This document shows, piece by piece, positions 34,102 through 44,057 of a stretch of DNA of 64,000 nt. A model generated the notes under the pieces. The model saw nothing but the letters and a program-made list of their open reading frames with translations, was not told where the DNA came from and ran no database searches. The stretch is taken from assembly GCF_000210915.2 (NCBI RefSeq), contig NC_016620.1, positions 2,604,001 through 2,668,000 on the forward strand, written 5' to 3'. The DNA is from Halobacteriovorax marinus SJ (GTDB lineage: Bacteria; Bdellovibrionota; Bacteriovoracia; Bacteriovoracales; Bacteriovoracaceae). Position 1 is the stretch's first letter; each line of letters starts with the position of its first letter. Both the position numbers and the translations under genes were made by a program.

Positions 34102-36522
34102 TTAATTTGCAACTTCTAAACCACCAGCATCTGAATCGATAACTTTTAGTTGAGGAGCTACATGTTGCATGAACTGCTCAGGATTCTGAAGTTCAAGCGC
34201 ATTCTTAAGAACATTATCCACTTGGTAGCAAGGAATAATTGTTAAACCGCTTTTTACTTCTGATGGAATCTCTGGAAGGTCTTTCTCATTCTTTATTGGA
34301 ATGATTACCGTTTCAATTCCTGATTGCTTAGCAGCTAATAGCTTTTCTTTTAATCCACCAATTGGAAGAACTCGCCCTCTAATTGTTACTTCACCAGTCA
34401 TTGCAACATTTTGCTTAACAGGAATTCCTGTGATCGCAGATGTAAGAGCTGTTACCATTGTAATACCAGCACTTGGACCATCTTTTGGTGTTGCTCCTTC
34501 TGGAACATGTACGTGAATATCATTCTTATCATACCAGCTAGCATCAATTCCTAACTGAGCACTAATTGATCTTACGTAGCTTAGGGCCGCTGAAGCAGAC
34601 TCTTGCATCACTTCGCCAAGCTTACCTGTAATCTTAACTTGCCCCTTTCCTGGTACAGTAACAACTTCAATATGAAGTAATTCACCACCAACAGAAGTCC
34701 AGGCCAGTCCATTTACAAGTCCTACTTGAGGCTCAACTTCTACAGCTGTTCTATCAAATCTCTTTGGACCTAAGTACTTAGTAAGTTGCTTAGGAGTTAC
34801 GCTAAACTTCTTACCTTCTTTGTGATCTTTTGCAACAACTTCAGTAGCAATTTTTCTACAAACAGTGTTAAGTAGTCTTTGGAACTCTCTAACACCAGCT
34901 TCTTTTGTATAACCTCTAACTACTTCTAGTACAGAGTTATCACTCATTGCCACATCATAATTATCAAGACCATTATTCTTAATTGCTTTCTTTAGTAAGT
35001 ATCTCTTACCAATTTGAAGTTTTTCCTGTGGTGTATACCCAGAGACATTGATGATTTCCATTCTATCTCTAAGAGGACCTGGGATTCTTCCAAGATCATT
35101 CGCCGTCATAACAAACATTACTTGTGAAAGATCATACTCACACTCAATGTAATGATCAGCAAAGTTCTTATTCTGTTCTGGATCTAGAACTTCTAACATT
35201 GCAGCAGCTGGGTCACCTCTCATATCAGAGCTCATTTTATCGATCTCATCTAAAAGAATAACTGGATTACTTGTTCCCGCTTTCTTAAGAGCAGAAATAA
35301 TTTTACCAGGCATTGCCCCAACATATGTTCTTCTATGTCCTCTTATCTCAGACTCATCTCTAACTCCACCTAGAGAAATTCTTACAAAATTTCTATCAAG
35401 TGATTCAGCTAGTGACTTTGCAATCGAAGTCTTCCCTACACCTGGAGGACCAGCAAGACAAAGAATCGTTCCTTTACCTTCGTCTTTAACTAAAGATCTA
35501 ACAGAAAGATATTCTACAATTCTCTCTTTAACATCTTTCATTCCATAGTGGTGGCTATCTAGGATTTCCCAAGCCTTCTTAATATCGTTATCGTCAGTCG
35601 TATACTCATCCCATGGAAGATTAGTCATCCAATCGATGTAGTTTCTCACAACAGCAGCTTCAGCTGACATTGGAGACATTGACTTTAATTTCTTGATTTC
35701 TTTTAAAGTTTTTTCACGAGCTTCTTCAGGCATTTTCTTTTTAGCTAGCTTCTCTTCCATCTCATTGATGTCAGACTTACCATCATCTTTTTGCCCAAGC
35801 TCTTTTTGAATAGCATTCATTTGCTCATTCAAATAATATTCTTTCTGAGATTTTTCCATTTGCTGCTTAACGCGAGTTTTGATTCTTCTCTCAACGTTAA
35901 TAACCTCAATCTCCCCTTGCATTTTCTCAAGTAAAAGGTGAAGTCTATCTTCAACATTTACTGCTTCTAGAATTTCTTGCTTCTCAGGGATCTTCATACT
36001 TAAGTGAGCAACAATAATATCAGCTAATCTTGATGGATCAGTGATAGAAGAGATACTCATAAGTAGTTCAGGTGGAATTCTCTTATTTAATTTTACGTAT
36101 TGTTCAAAAGTGCTTTTGATACTTCTCATTGTTGCTTCAAGATTTACAACGTCTACAACCTCAGATTGTGACTTTGTAACTTCTGCCCAATAACCTTCAG
36201 GCTTTGCAACAAATTCATTGATATTTGCTCTATACTTACCTTCGATTAATACCTTTACAGTATTGTCAGGTAATCTGAGCATTTGAATAATGTTTACAAC
36301 TGTTCCCACATCGTAGACATCTCCCCTCTCAGGATTGAGAACGTTGGCGTCTTTCTGTGTTACAAGGAATAATTCATTGTTGTTCTTTGCCGCTTCCTCT
36401 AGCGCCGCAATCGACTTTTCTCTACCTACGAAGAGAGGTACCACCATGTGTGGAAAAATAATAACGTCTCTTAGTGGAAGAAGAGGAAATCTCTTTGAAT
36501 CAACAGACTTGTTGTCTGACAT
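34102..36522 (-). CDS. lon: ATP-dependent protease Lon
   Basis: Lon degrades damaged and regulatory proteins. The N-terminal substrate domain (PLLPLRDVIIFPHMVVPLFVGR) is followed by the AAA+ module with GPPGVGKTS and ILLDEIDKM. The C-terminal peptidase has serine in PKDGPSAGI and lysine in GGLKEKLLAA. The 806-residue length fits LonA. It stands next to clpX-clpP, a common grouping of regulated proteases. A GGAGG site precedes the ATG. Confidence 0.97.
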   Translation of the reverse strand: MSDNKSVDSKRFPLLPLRDVIIFPHMVVPLFVGREKSIAALEEAAKNNNELFLVTQKDANVLNPERGDVYDVGTVVNIIQMLRLPDNTVKVLIEGKYRANINEFVAKPEGYWAEVTKSQSEVVDVVNLEATMRSIKSTFEQYVKLNKRIPPELLMSISSITDPSRLADIIVAHLSMKIPEKQEILEAVNVEDRLHLLLEKMQGEIEVINVERRIKTRVKQQMEKSQKEYYLNEQMNAIQKELGQKDDGKSDINEMEEKLAKKKMPEEAREKTLKEIKKLKSMSPMSAEAAVVRNYIDWMTNLPWDEYTTDDNDIKKAWEILDSHHYGMKDVKERIVEYLSVRSLVKDEGKGTILCLAGPPGVGKTSIAKSLAESLDRNFVRISLGGVRDESEIRGHRRTYVGAMPGKIISALKKAGTSNPVILLDEIDKMSSDMRGDPAAAMLEVLDPEQNKNFADHYIECEYDLSQVMFVMTANDLGRIPGPLRDRMEIINVSGYTPQEKLQIGKRYLLKKAIKNNGLDNYDVAMSDNSVLEVVRGYTKEAGVREFQRLLNTVCRKIATEVVAKDHKEGKKFSVTPKQLTKYLGPKRFDRTAVEVEPQVGLVNGLAWTSVGGELLHIEVVTVPGKGQVKITGKLGEVMQESASAALSYVRSISAQLGIDASWYDKNDIHVHVPEGATPKDGPSAGITMVTALTSAITGIPVKQNVAMTGEVTIRGRVLPIGGLKEKLLAAKQSGIETVIIPIKNEKDLPEIPSEVKSGLTIIPCYQVDNVLKNALELQNPEQFMQHVAPQLKVIDSDAGGLEVAN

Positions 36523-36599
36523 AGTACCTCCTGCACTACTGGTATTGGTTGGGAAAACATATTTGTGACCTCATGTCGCTTAAAATATGTCTTGTATAA

Positions 36600-36628
36600 A
36601 TTGTCTCGTAAAATCAAATCTGGGTCAA
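36600..36628 (-). promoter_or_regulatory. Possible lon promoter
   Basis: On the minus strand TTGACC (36628-36623) is 17 bases from GACAAT (36605-36600), a fair sigma-70 pair 78 bases upstream of lon. No sigma-32 or CIRCE element was seen. Confidence 0.4.
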
Positions 36629-36841
36629 AAAAAAAGTTAAGGCATCCTTTTCCTCTAAAAAAATTTTATACCCAGTGATATTGCCTCTCTAGAGGCTTTT
36701 TTCCCTCTAAAGTACTGAAAACTAGTTGCAATAAATAAATGTCAGAAAATGTTAATTGAAAAAAAAATGATCACATTTTTAAAGAAGTGACTAAATGTTA
36801 GATAAGCTTCAATCACTGGTTCTAAGTGGCCCTAAAATAAA
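36629..36841. other. Spacer between clpX and lon promoters
   Basis: The 368-base gap between lon and clpX holds the lon promoter and the clpX terminator. In between is AT-rich sequence with no open frame of note and no RNA structure that I recognise. Confidence 0.4.
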
Positions 36842-36867
36842 AAAGGCCACATAAAATGCGGCCTTTA
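36842..36867 (-). terminator. Terminator after clpX
   Basis: AAAGGCC (36842-36848) pairs with GGCCTTT (36860-36866); the loop has further pairing. On the minus strand a T6-A-T4 tract follows. Confidence 0.85.
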
Positions 36868-36890
36868 ATACTATTTATTTATCTAAATAT

Positions 36891-38201
36891 TTAAGATGCA
36901 GACTCTATATCACTCTTAGCTTTTAGAGTGCTTCCTCCACCACCTCTTGGAGTTCTCTCTCCCTCGATAGTTTTAGGTGACTCTGTACCAAGAATAGATT
37001 CTTTTGTTACAACAATCTTACAAATCTTATCGTTAGAAGGTACTTCATACATAACATCTAACATTGTTTGCTCTAGAATTGCTCTAAGTCCTCTCGCACC
37101 AGTCTTCTTTCTAAGAGCAGTTGCCGCAACTTCTTTCAGCGCTTCCTCTTCGAACTCAACTTCAATTCCGTCGTACTCAAAAAGTTTTTCGTATTGTTTA
37201 GTAATTGCATTCTTAGGCTCAGTTAAAATTTTAACTAACGCCTCTTCATCTAGTTCTTGTAAAAGAGCATTTACAGGAAGACGTCCGATAAATTCAGGAA
37301 TAAGTCCAAACTTAGATAAATCTTCCGCTTCAATTCCACCGAGTTTTTCAACTACAGATTGCTCTACTTTTTCTTCTTTTGTTACAAGCCCCATTGGACG
37401 CTTTGTTAATCTCTTTTCGATAATTTTATCAAGACCAACAAATGCACCAGCAACAATGAAGAGAATATTCTTTGTATCAACTTGAATAAACTCTTGCTGA
37501 GGATGCTTTCTTCCACCCTTAGGAGGTACCGCCGCAACAGTTCCTTCAACTAATTTTAGAAGTGCTTGCTGAACACCTTCACCCGAAACATCTCTCGTAA
37601 TCGAAGGGTTCTCACTCTTTCTAGCAATTTTATCAATCTCATCAATATAGACAATTCCGCGCTGAGCTCTCTCAACATCGTAATCGCATGATTGTAGTAA
37701 ATTAAGAATAATATTCTCAACGTCCTCACCTACATATCCAGCTTCTGTTAAAGAAGTTGCATCTGCAATAGCGAAAGGTACATTTAAATACTTTGCTAAA
37801 GACTGAGCGATTAACGTCTTACCTGAACCAGTTGGACCTGCAAGAAGAATATTCGACTTCGCTAATTCAACTTCGTCTTTGCGACCTTTGTTTACACTAC
37901 CGTGAGAAATTCTCTTGTAGTGATTATGAACCGCAACAGAGATAATCTTCTTTGCTCTATCTTGCCCAATAACATAGTTATCAAGGTGTAATTTAATTTC
38001 ATGAGGCTTTGGAACATTATCTAAAGAGGCCTTACTCGTAGACTTTACTGAGTCCTCATAAATAATATCGTTACAAAGCTCAATACACTCATCACAAATA
38101 TAGGTTCCAGGACCTGCAATTAATTTCTTAACTTCCTTTTGCGACTTTCCACAAAAGTTACATTCTAGAGTGCTATTGTAGCTACCATTTTTCTTCGTCA
38201 T
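36891..38201 (-). CDS. clpX: ATP-dependent protease ATPase subunit ClpX
   Basis: ClpX unfolds substrates for ClpP. The N-terminal zinc domain is CNFC ... CDEC. Then come Walker A (GPTGSGKTL), Walker B ([10 protein letters not shown]), the IGF-like ClpP contact (near [15 protein letters not shown]), and the sensor 2 GARGLR. 436 residues, typical. Transcribed with clpP, 16 bases apart. Confidence 0.97.
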   Translation of the reverse strand: MTKKNGSYNSTLECNFCGKSQKEVKKLIAGPGTYICDECIELCNDIIYEDSVKSTSKASLDNVPKPHEIKLHLDNYVIGQDRAKKIISVAVHNHYKRISHGSVNKGRKDEVELAKSNILLAGPTGSGKTLIAQSLAKYLNVPFAIADATSLTEAGYVGEDVENIILNLLQSCDYDVERAQRGIVYIDEIDKIARKSENPSITRDVSGEGVQQALLKLVEGTVAAVPPKGGRKHPQQEFIQVDTKNILFIVAGAFVGLDKIIEKRLTKRPMGLVTKEEKVEQSVVEKLGGIEAEDLSKFGLIPEFIGRLPVNALLQELDEEALVKILTEPKNAITKQYEKLFEYDGIEVEFEEEALKEVAATALRKKTGARGLRAILEQTMLDVMYEVPSNDKICKIVVTKESILGTESPKTIEGERTPRGGGGSTLKAKSDIESAS

Positions 38202-38217
38202 AAGGGTGGTCCTTTAT

Positions 38218-38826
38218 CTATTTCTTTTTCTCAATAATGTGATCAATAATTCCAAGCTCAATTGCTTCAGTTGGAGAGAGGTAGTTATCTCTATCCGTTG
38301 CTGCAACAATCTTATCCATACTCATCTCTTTAGCTGAGTGCTTAATATAAATACCATTTAACTGGTCTTTTAAATCTTGAATTTCTTTTGCTTGAATTTG
38401 AATATCAGAACATTGTCCTTGAGCTCCACCAAGTGGTTGGTGAATCATAATTCTAGAGTGCGGCATAGAGTATCTATGTCCCTCGGCTCCAGCAGTCAGA
38501 AGTAGTGACCCCATTGAAGCAGCAAGACCTACACAATAAGTATGAACAGGACAAGAGATGTATTGCATTACATCGTAAATCCCAAGACCAGCATATACAG
38601 ATCCACCTGGACTATTAATATAAAAGTGAATTGGTGCATCTGGATCGTCAGTTTCTAAAAATAACATTTGGGCCATAATTAAATTGGCCACAGTATCATT
38701 CACCTGCGTTCCTAAGAAAACAATTCTATCTAATAATAGTCTTGAATAAATATCGTATTGTCTTTCCCCACGCGCCGTTTGTTCGATAACAATTGGATTT
38801 GGAATGTGCATTTTGGGATTACTCAT
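38218..38826 (-). CDS. clpP: ATP-dependent Clp protease proteolytic subunit
   Basis: The 202-residue peptidase has the catalytic serine in [11 protein letters not shown], histidine in IMIHQPLGG and aspartate in TDRDNYL. It forms the tetradecameric chamber used with ClpX. It is first in clpP-clpX. Confidence 0.97.
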   Translation of the reverse strand: MSNPKMHIPNPIVIEQTARGERQYDIYSRLLLDRIVFLGTQVNDTVANLIMAQMLFLETDDPDAPIHFYINSPGGSVYAGLGIYDVMQYISCPVHTYCVGLAASMGSLLLTAGAEGHRYSMPHSRIMIHQPLGGAQGQCSDIQIQAKEIQDLKDQLNGIYIKHSAKEMSMDKIVAATDRDNYLSPTEAIELGIIDHIIEKKK

Positions 38827-38863
38827 GGTTCTCTACCCTCTGTTTGATTAAGTAAATGATCGT

Positions 38864-38892
38864 ATTCTTTAGTACTTGTCGTACCGTTTCAA
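38864..38892 (-). promoter_or_regulatory. Possible clpP promoter
   Basis: On the minus strand TTGAAA (38892-38887) and AAGAAT (38869-38864) are 17 bases apart, 38 bases upstream of the clpP ATG. The -35 resembles both sigma-70 and sigma-32 types; the -10 does not show the CCCCAT pattern of heat-shock promoters. Confidence 0.35.
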
Positions 38893-39064
38893 GAAATACT
38901 TTAATCAAAAGACTAAACTTTCACGAATAATGTCACAACTAAAAACAACATTTATTTTCAATTATTTCAATACTTTAGTTGAACAAAAGACTCCATTGAC
39001 TCCCCTTTGATCTCACCTCCTCTCAAACACACTGCACTACTTGGTGACTTTTATCCGCTAAGTC

Positions 39065-39093
39065 TTGAATTTGCCTCCCCAAGAGCTTAAAGT
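39065..39093 (+). promoter_or_regulatory. Possible peroxiredoxin promoter
   Basis: TTGAAT (39065-39070), 17 bases, TAAAGT (39088-39093). The gene starts 38 bases later after AAGGAG. The rest of the 305-base gap to clpP holds nothing that I can identify. Confidence 0.4.
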
Positions 39094-39131
39094 CTTAGCA
39101 AATATTTTTACATAAATATAAGGAGACTTTC

Positions 39132-39734
39132 ATGACTACAGAAACTGTTTATCCAACTTCACTTGTTGGTAAAGAAGCACCAGAATTCAAAGGTCAAGCT
39201 GTTGTAAACGGTGAGATCAAAGAAATCGCACTTTCAGACTTCAAAGGTAAGTGGAAAGTTCTTTTCTTCTACCCACTAGATTTCACATTTGTTTGTCCTA
39301 CAGAAATCACTGCATTCTCTGACAAGATTCAAATGTTCAAAGACCTTAACTGTGAAGTTATTGGTTGTTCAGTTGATTCTGAATTCTCTCACCTTGCTTG
39401 GACTCAACAACCAAGAAACAAGGGTGGACTTGGAGAAATTGCTTACCCACTTCTTTCTGACTTAACTAAAGAAGTAGCTAGAAGCTACGGTGTATTAATG
39501 GATGACGCTGTTGCATTCCGTGGAACATTCGTTATTGATGATAACAATGTTGTACAACACTGTTCAATCAACAACCTATCTGTTGGTAGAAACGTTGAAG
39601 AAATCGCTCGTCTAGTAGACGGTTACCAATATACAGCTAAGCACGGAGAAGTTTGTCCAGCTGGTTGGAATAACGGTGCAGATACTATGAAGCCAGATCC
39701 AACAGGATCTCAAGAGTACTTCAACAAGTTATAA
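39132..39734 (+). CDS. ahpC: 2-Cys peroxiredoxin (AhpC/Prx1 type)
   Basis: The enzyme reduces hydrogen peroxide and organic peroxides. The peroxidatic cysteine lies in FTFVCPTEI and the resolving cysteine in HGEVCPAGW. The 200-residue length is usual. No ahpF is nearby, so thioredoxin is the likely reductant. Codon choice is more uniform than in neighbours (many GGT, AAC, CCA), and AAGGAG precedes the ATG, suggesting high expression. Confidence 0.95.
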   Translation: MTTETVYPTSLVGKEAPEFKGQAVVNGEIKEIALSDFKGKWKVLFFYPLDFTFVCPTEITAFSDKIQMFKDLNCEVIGCSVDSEFSHLAWTQQPRNKGGLGEIAYPLLSDLTKEVARSYGVLMDDAVAFRGTFVIDDNNVVQHCSINNLSVGRNVEEIARLVDGYQYTAKHGEVCPAGWNNGADTMKPDPTGSQEYFNKL

Positions 39735-39762
39735 GAATAATTTAAAAATTATTTTTTATATG

Positions 39763-39790
39763 GGGCCACTCTTTATAGGGTGGCCCTCTT
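39763..39790 (+). terminator. Terminator after the peroxiredoxin gene
   Basis: GGGCCAC (39763-39769) pairs with GTGGCCC (39780-39786); a TCTTT tail follows. It lies 29 bases after the stop codon. Confidence 0.75.
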
Positions 39791-39808
39791 TAATTCAAGG
39801 CAATAAAA

Positions 39809-40417
39809 ATGGAAATGATTCTTGAGTATATACAGGCCAACGTGGCCATTGCTCCATACTTAATTTTTGGACTGCTCTTCCTTGCTGGTTTTAATCTTCC
39901 AGTCTCAGAAGATATTATGCTCTTTGTCTCTGCTCTTATTGCTTCAAAGAATCCAGAGTATACTTACCAACTCTTTGCTGCTGTTTTTCTAGGCGCCTAT
40001 GTTAGTGATCTCATTTGCTACGGCTTTATGGGTAGATTTCTTGGTAATAAAATATTTAAACTCAAATTCTTTGCCTCTATAGCCTCCCCTGAGAAAATAG
40101 AGAAAGTTAATAACTTCTACAATAAGTACGGAATTATGACTCTTCTCATTGGTCGCTTTATTCCCTTCGGCGTGAGAAACGCTCTCTTTCTAACTGCTGG
40201 GCTTGGAAAGATGAATGCGTGGAAATTTGCAATTAGTGATCTTATCGCTTGTACTATTTCGTGCGTAAGCTTCTTTGCTCTCTATTATAATTATGGTGAG
40301 ACAGTTATCGAGTACGTGAAAAAAGGAAATATCATTCTCTTTTCCATCGCACTTATTGGGGTCGTTATCTTCTTTATCAAGAAGAAAAAGGATCAAAAAG
40401 CACTTAACTCTCTATAA
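39809..40417 (+). CDS. DedA-family membrane protein
   Basis: The 202-residue protein has several membrane segments and the DedA pattern: FNLPVSEDIMLFVSALIAS, GAYVSDLICYGFMGRF, then the conserved RFIPFGVRNALFLTAG. DedA proteins handle undecaprenyl phosphate or phospholipid flipping and are linked to membrane homeostasis. The acidic residue and arginine motif typical of the re-entrant loops are retained. The gene stands alone behind the peroxiredoxin terminator. Confidence 0.85.
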   Translation: MEMILEYIQANVAIAPYLIFGLLFLAGFNLPVSEDIMLFVSALIASKNPEYTYQLFAAVFLGAYVSDLICYGFMGRFLGNKIFKLKFFASIASPEKIEKVNNFYNKYGIMTLLIGRFIPFGVRNALFLTAGLGKMNAWKFAISDLIACTISCVSFFALYYNYGETVIEYVKKGNIILFSIALIGVVIFFIKKKKDQKALNSL

Positions 40418-40427
40418 TTACAGAGTT

Positions 40428-40455
40428 TTCACAAAAGTTGTGTAAATTATATAAT
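40428..40455 (+). promoter_or_regulatory. Promoter for small gene at 40552
   Basis: TTCACA (40428-40433), 16 bases, TATAAT (40450-40455). The pair lies 97 bases ahead of the ATG, leaving a leader that contains an inverted repeat. Confidence 0.45.
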
Positions 40456-40500
40456 CGCTGTGCGTTCTCGTTGTTTTTACGATTTCGATCTGTCATAAAG

Positions 40501-40523
40501 GGTTTCACAAAATATGTGAAACA
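40501..40523. repeat. Inverted repeat GTTTCACA-N5-TGTGAAAC
   Basis: GTTTCACA (40502-40509) is followed after AAATA by its exact complement (40515-40522). It lies in the leader of the small gene at 40552 and could be an operator or a small RNA hairpin. The same GTGAAACAC word occurs in an inverted repeat at 62363. Confidence 0.5.
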
Positions 40524-40551
40524 CAAAAAAACACTAAAACATGAGAATTGA

Positions 40552-40761
40552 ATGACAGCAGTAAATAATAAAATAGTCTCTCTAAAGAACTGGAAGGATA
40601 AGAAACTTGAAACAAGTGAGGAAACTTCCCTTCTCAATTACCTGAAGGCCCTTAGCTTTCACGATCTAATGAGTGAGGCTGAGAACACGAGAAACGAACT
40701 CAACTCTGGTGAATTAAATAGTCAAACGACTCTAAAATATAAAACAATCCTAGTTATTTAA
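40552..40761 (+). CDS. Small hypothetical protein
   Basis: The 69-residue product is hydrophilic, rich in Lys, Glu, Asn and Leu, and should be helical. No family is recognised. A fair promoter at 40428 favours a real gene, while the ribosome site (GAGAA) is weak. No opposite-strand gene overlaps its coding part convincingly. Confidence 0.45.
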   Translation: MTAVNNKIVSLKNWKDKKLETSEETSLLNYLKALSFHDLMSEAENTRNELNSGELNSQTTLKYKTILVI

Positions 40762-40898
40762 GAATTTAAAAAGTGAATATTTTTTCAACTCATAAAGTCT
40801 ATTCGTAATTCAAGAAAAATTAAAGAAAGAATAACGATAAAATAGAAAATTAATAAAAAATTAATATAAAAAAGAAATTAAATTACAAAGGGAATAAT

Positions 40899-41468
40899 TT
40901 AAAGAGATTCGAGAGACTGATAGTCGTGTAAGACCTTCTGCCTAAGGATTGCAAGCTTTTGATCTTGATCGTAGCCCAAGAGTTTTGCAACATGTCTAAG
41001 CAGCTTTATTCGAGATTCATCATTAGCATGGGACTCGAAGAGGTTTAATAAGAAGATTGTATTCTTAGCAAAATTTGAAACATAACTCTTTATGGCCGCT
41101 TTTGCTTCATCACTGGCCAAAACAAATTCGCAGCCGATTCTCGTCACAAAGATTTGATCAATTTCACTAAGGCCTTCAAATTGCCTTACAGTTCTGGCCT
41201 TTACTCTAATAATTCTTCCCTCTAAGTCATCCACTTCAATCTCATTTAATCTCGCTGCACTCACAGAGTGAAACTCAGGAAATTGAGGTAGACACAACAT
41301 TAGAGGAATTGCATTTATTTCGGGAACACTTGGCAAGTTTTCAAGGAGAACTCCCCCTTCAGAAATATTCAAACACTTTGCCCTAAAAACATAACAATCG
41401 CTCTGATAGAGAGCGATTGTTTTTAAGGGTGAACGTAAATGTTTTCGTTTAAATTTTGCCTCTGTCAT
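40899..41468 (-). CDS. PilZ-domain protein
   Basis: The c-di-GMP motif is seen as R-x3-R (RKHLR, residues 8-12) and N-x-S-x2-G (NISEGG, near residue 34), followed by a PilZ barrel to about residue 115. The remaining 75 residues are helical and unassigned. It likely changes shape or partner binding with c-di-GMP. It follows the PhoH-like gene after six bases, in one transcript. Confidence 0.8.
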   Translation of the reverse strand: MTEAKFKRKHLRSPLKTIALYQSDCYVFRAKCLNISEGGVLLENLPSVPEINAIPLMLCLPQFPEFHSVSAARLNEIEVDDLEGRIIRVKARTVRQFEGLSEIDQIFVTRIGCEFVLASDEAKAAIKSYVSNFAKNTIFLLNLFESHANDESRIKLLRHVAKLLGYDQDQKLAILRQKVLHDYQSLESL

Positions 41469-41474
41469 AACGCC

Positions 41475-42785
41475 CTATAGAAGCTTACTTGCAACCTCAG
41501 AAAGCGCTGATCTCTCACCAACTTTTAACGTCGTGTGAGCGACAATATCTTCAACTTTTAATCTCTCAACACAGTAAGAAAGCCCATTGTTGATTTCATC
41601 TAGGTATGGACTATCAATCTGCTGAGGGTCACCAGTTAAGATGATTTTTGTTCCCTCACCTGCTCTTGTAATAATTGTTTTTACTTCATGAGGTGAAAGG
41701 TTTTGTGCCTCATCAACTATTAAGTACTGTCCAGGAATTGAACGACCTCTAATATATGTTAGAGGCTCAACGTGTAATAATCCATGCTCAATAAGATCAT
41801 CATAAGAAGAGTTACCACCCTTGTGCTGATTAAAGAGAAAGTCCATATTATCAAAAATTGGCTGCATCCATGGTGCAAGCTTTTCATTTACATCACCAGG
41901 TAGGAAACCAAGATCTTTTCCCATTGGTTGTACTGGTCTCGATACGAGTAGCCTTGAGTACTTCTCTTGATTAATAGTCATTTCAAGGCCAGCGGCAATT
42001 GCTAAAAGGGTCTTTCCCGTTCCGGCCTTACCTACTAGAGTAACCAATTTAACATCATCATTTAATAGTGCATCTAGAGCAAATTGTTGCTCCATATTCT
42101 TTGGATAAATTCCCCAAATACCTTCTCTCATTGGGATAAGAGGAACAATCCCCTTCTTAGAGAGAGAATATCTTCCTAGAGCGCGCTTTCTCTCATTCCC
42201 CTTTTCTTGAAGAATGAGATATTCATTTGGATAAATCTCTTGTTCATCAGCATCTTCAAAAGGAAGGTGACGATTCTTTTCAAACTCAGATAGCTCAGAA
42301 GCATCAACCTCTAAAACTCTATGACCATGGTAAATCTCATCTAATGAAATATTCTTCTTACCGTAGTCCTCAGCATCAACTCCTAAAATATCTGCTTTTA
42401 ACCTTAGGTTAATATCTTTTGTAATGAGGATAACATCTTCACCTTCTTCCTTAAGCGCTAGCGCCGAAGAGAGGATGAGGTTGTCATTCACTTTTAGATC
42501 AATAACTTTATCGTACTTATCTTTAACTTTCTTATCGACGGTAATGATTAATTGACCACCATTATCTAGGGAAACCCCTTTAGTTAGAGAGCCTTGCTTT
42601 CTTAAGTCATCTACTAATCTTGAGAAGTGTCTCGCGTTTCGACCATTCTCATTTTGATCTTTTTTAAATCTGTCTACTTCTTCAACAACTACTAGCGGGA
42701 TAAAGACATTATTGTCTGCAAATTGAAAAATTGCAGTTGGATCAAATAGGATAACATTAGTGTCTAGGACAAAAGTCTTTTTCAA
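41475..42785 (-). CDS. PIN-PhoH ATPase (YlaK type)
   Basis: Residues 1-130 are a PIN domain (FVLDTNVILFDP; later EDVILITKDINLR supplies acidic residues of an RNase site). Residues about 215-430 are a PhoH ATPase with Walker A (LVGKAGTGKTLLA) and Walker B (YLIVDEAQNLSPHEVKT). Such PIN-PhoH proteins are RNA helicase/RNases. I set the start at TTG 42785, because GGAGG is exactly six bases ahead; a TTG 15 bases upstream would place that site within the coding sequence. Confidence 0.9.
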   Translation of the reverse strand: MKKTFVLDTNVILFDPTAIFQFADNNVFIPLVVVEEVDRFKKDQNENGRNARHFSRLVDDLRKQGSLTKGVSLDNGGQLIITVDKKVKDKYDKVIDLKVNDNLILSSALALKEEGEDVILITKDINLRLKADILGVDAEDYGKKNISLDEIYHGHRVLEVDASELSEFEKNRHLPFEDADEQEIYPNEYLILQEKGNERKRALGRYSLSKKGIVPLIPMREGIWGIYPKNMEQQFALDALLNDDVKLVTLVGKAGTGKTLLAIAAGLEMTINQEKYSRLLVSRPVQPMGKDLGFLPGDVNEKLAPWMQPIFDNMDFLFNQHKGGNSSYDDLIEHGLLHVEPLTYIRGRSIPGQYLIVDEAQNLSPHEVKTIITRAGEGTKIILTGDPQQIDSPYLDEINNGLSYCVERLKVEDIVAHTTLKVGERSALSEVASKLL

Positions 42786-42941
42786 AAGAAACCTCCACAA
42801 AGAGTGTTAAAAACCCTCTTAGTTATATAAGTATGTGTGTGTAAAAATTGATTCGTTAGATATGAAAATGAAATAGTATCATCCTTGATTATTTTCATTC
42901 TCTATAATTGTAGATAAAAGACTTGAAAGTTGCAAAATAAA

Positions 42942-44051
42942 TTAGATATCTATATCGATATCAAAGAGATTTAGCTGAAATACTGCTCTTTTGGCCTCAA
43001 ATTCCTTAAATTCGACACCTAACTCATTACTATAGAACCCTGCAATAAACTTAAATGGCCATAGCCTCAACTCAAGCCCATAACTCAGATACCCCTCAGA
43101 GAATCCTCCAAGTAGAGATACAAAAGGAAGGTCTACCTCTAGTCCTAAGTGAATTTTTCTAGAAAACGGCATATAGACATTGATAGGATGAAGATCAGCA
43201 GATAGAGAGTAAGCAATAATTCCAAAGTTCTGCTTCCAATTCACACCTGCATTTATATACATTTCTTGCTCAGGTATATCGACATCACCAGAAACTTTTC
43301 TAAACTTAGTCCCACCAACATCTAAAATACTAGCTCCCCATGAAAGCTCACTAAAACTAGTTCTAAGTGATTGCTCAAATCCAAGATCTACTCCCCAAGC
43401 TTTTCCTTTCGACCACCCTAGGGCATTTCGAATATCATCAATATCTTCGACGTCATTTTGAATCTTACTTAAGAGCTCTGTTCCAAATAAATCAAATTGC
43501 CCAGCAAGTCCCTCTCTCTGGATGTGCTTGAGAGAAATACCTATTGAGCTTCTCAGTCTTTGTTTTGATTTTGAGCTCTTTCCAAAGTTATAGGCAAAGC
43601 CCGCTACAAAACCTCTATCAACTCTATAATCAATATCTAAAAGAGGATGAACTGTATTCTCAAGTAAGAGACTCGTCCTAGTTCGAGCAAAGAGATTAAA
43701 GCCAAAGCTCGCCATTTTTAGACCGGGGTATGCCCCTGCTTGTACAAAGACAGGAAAACCTAGGAGTCGATCAGATATAGCTGCGGCATCACTACTTGGA
43801 AAGTCTTTAAAGCGATCCACTTCATCAAGAGCATTTGTCACACCTATTTGAGGATTTAGTGGAGAGATCTCTACTCCACTATTTCTGCCAAGAGCAGCTG
43901 GATTATAGAATAGAGTATATTCATCATCCGCCCTAGCTGTATAGGCGTCCCCTAGCAGTAGTGCCTTAGAACTTCTTCCCATATGCACAACTTCCTGCCC
44001 TAAAGCTGTGGAAGAAATAATGAATGTGATTAAGAAGAAAATCTTATTCAA
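42942..44051 (-). CDS. Putative outer-membrane beta-barrel protein
   Basis: A signal peptide ends at residue 18 (ALG-QE). The mature start resembles PorV/FadL-like proteins: SSKALLLGDAYTARADDEYTLFYNPAALG, here shortened to its key NPAAL turn. Alternating hydrophobic/polar strands continue to the end, which closes with FQLNLFDIDIDI. No TonB box or plug was seen. It follows the lipoprotein by six bases; the two probably work together in the envelope. Confidence 0.6.
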   Translation of the reverse strand: MNKIFFLITFIISSTALGQEVVHMGRSSKALLLGDAYTARADDEYTLFYNPAALGRNSGVEISPLNPQIGVTNALDEVDRFKDFPSSDAAAISDRLLGFPVFVQAGAYPGLKMASFGFNLFARTRTSLLLENTVHPLLDIDYRVDRGFVAGFAYNFGKSSKSKQRLRSSIGISLKHIQREGLAGQFDLFGTELLSKIQNDVEDIDDIRNALGWSKGKAWGVDLGFEQSLRTSFSELSWGASILDVGGTKFRKVSGDVDIPEQEMYINAGVNWKQNFGIIAYSLSADLHPINVYMPFSRKIHLGLEVDLPFVSLLGGFSEGYLSYGLELRLWPFKFIAGFYSNELGVEFKEFEAKRAVFQLNLFDIDIDI

Positions 44052-44057
44052 AAAATA

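Noticed and set aside
36928-37485. A 185-codon plus-strand frame in the clpX region.
   Set aside because: It lies wholly opposite clpX, is Ser-rich by complement and has no ribosome site. It is a shadow.
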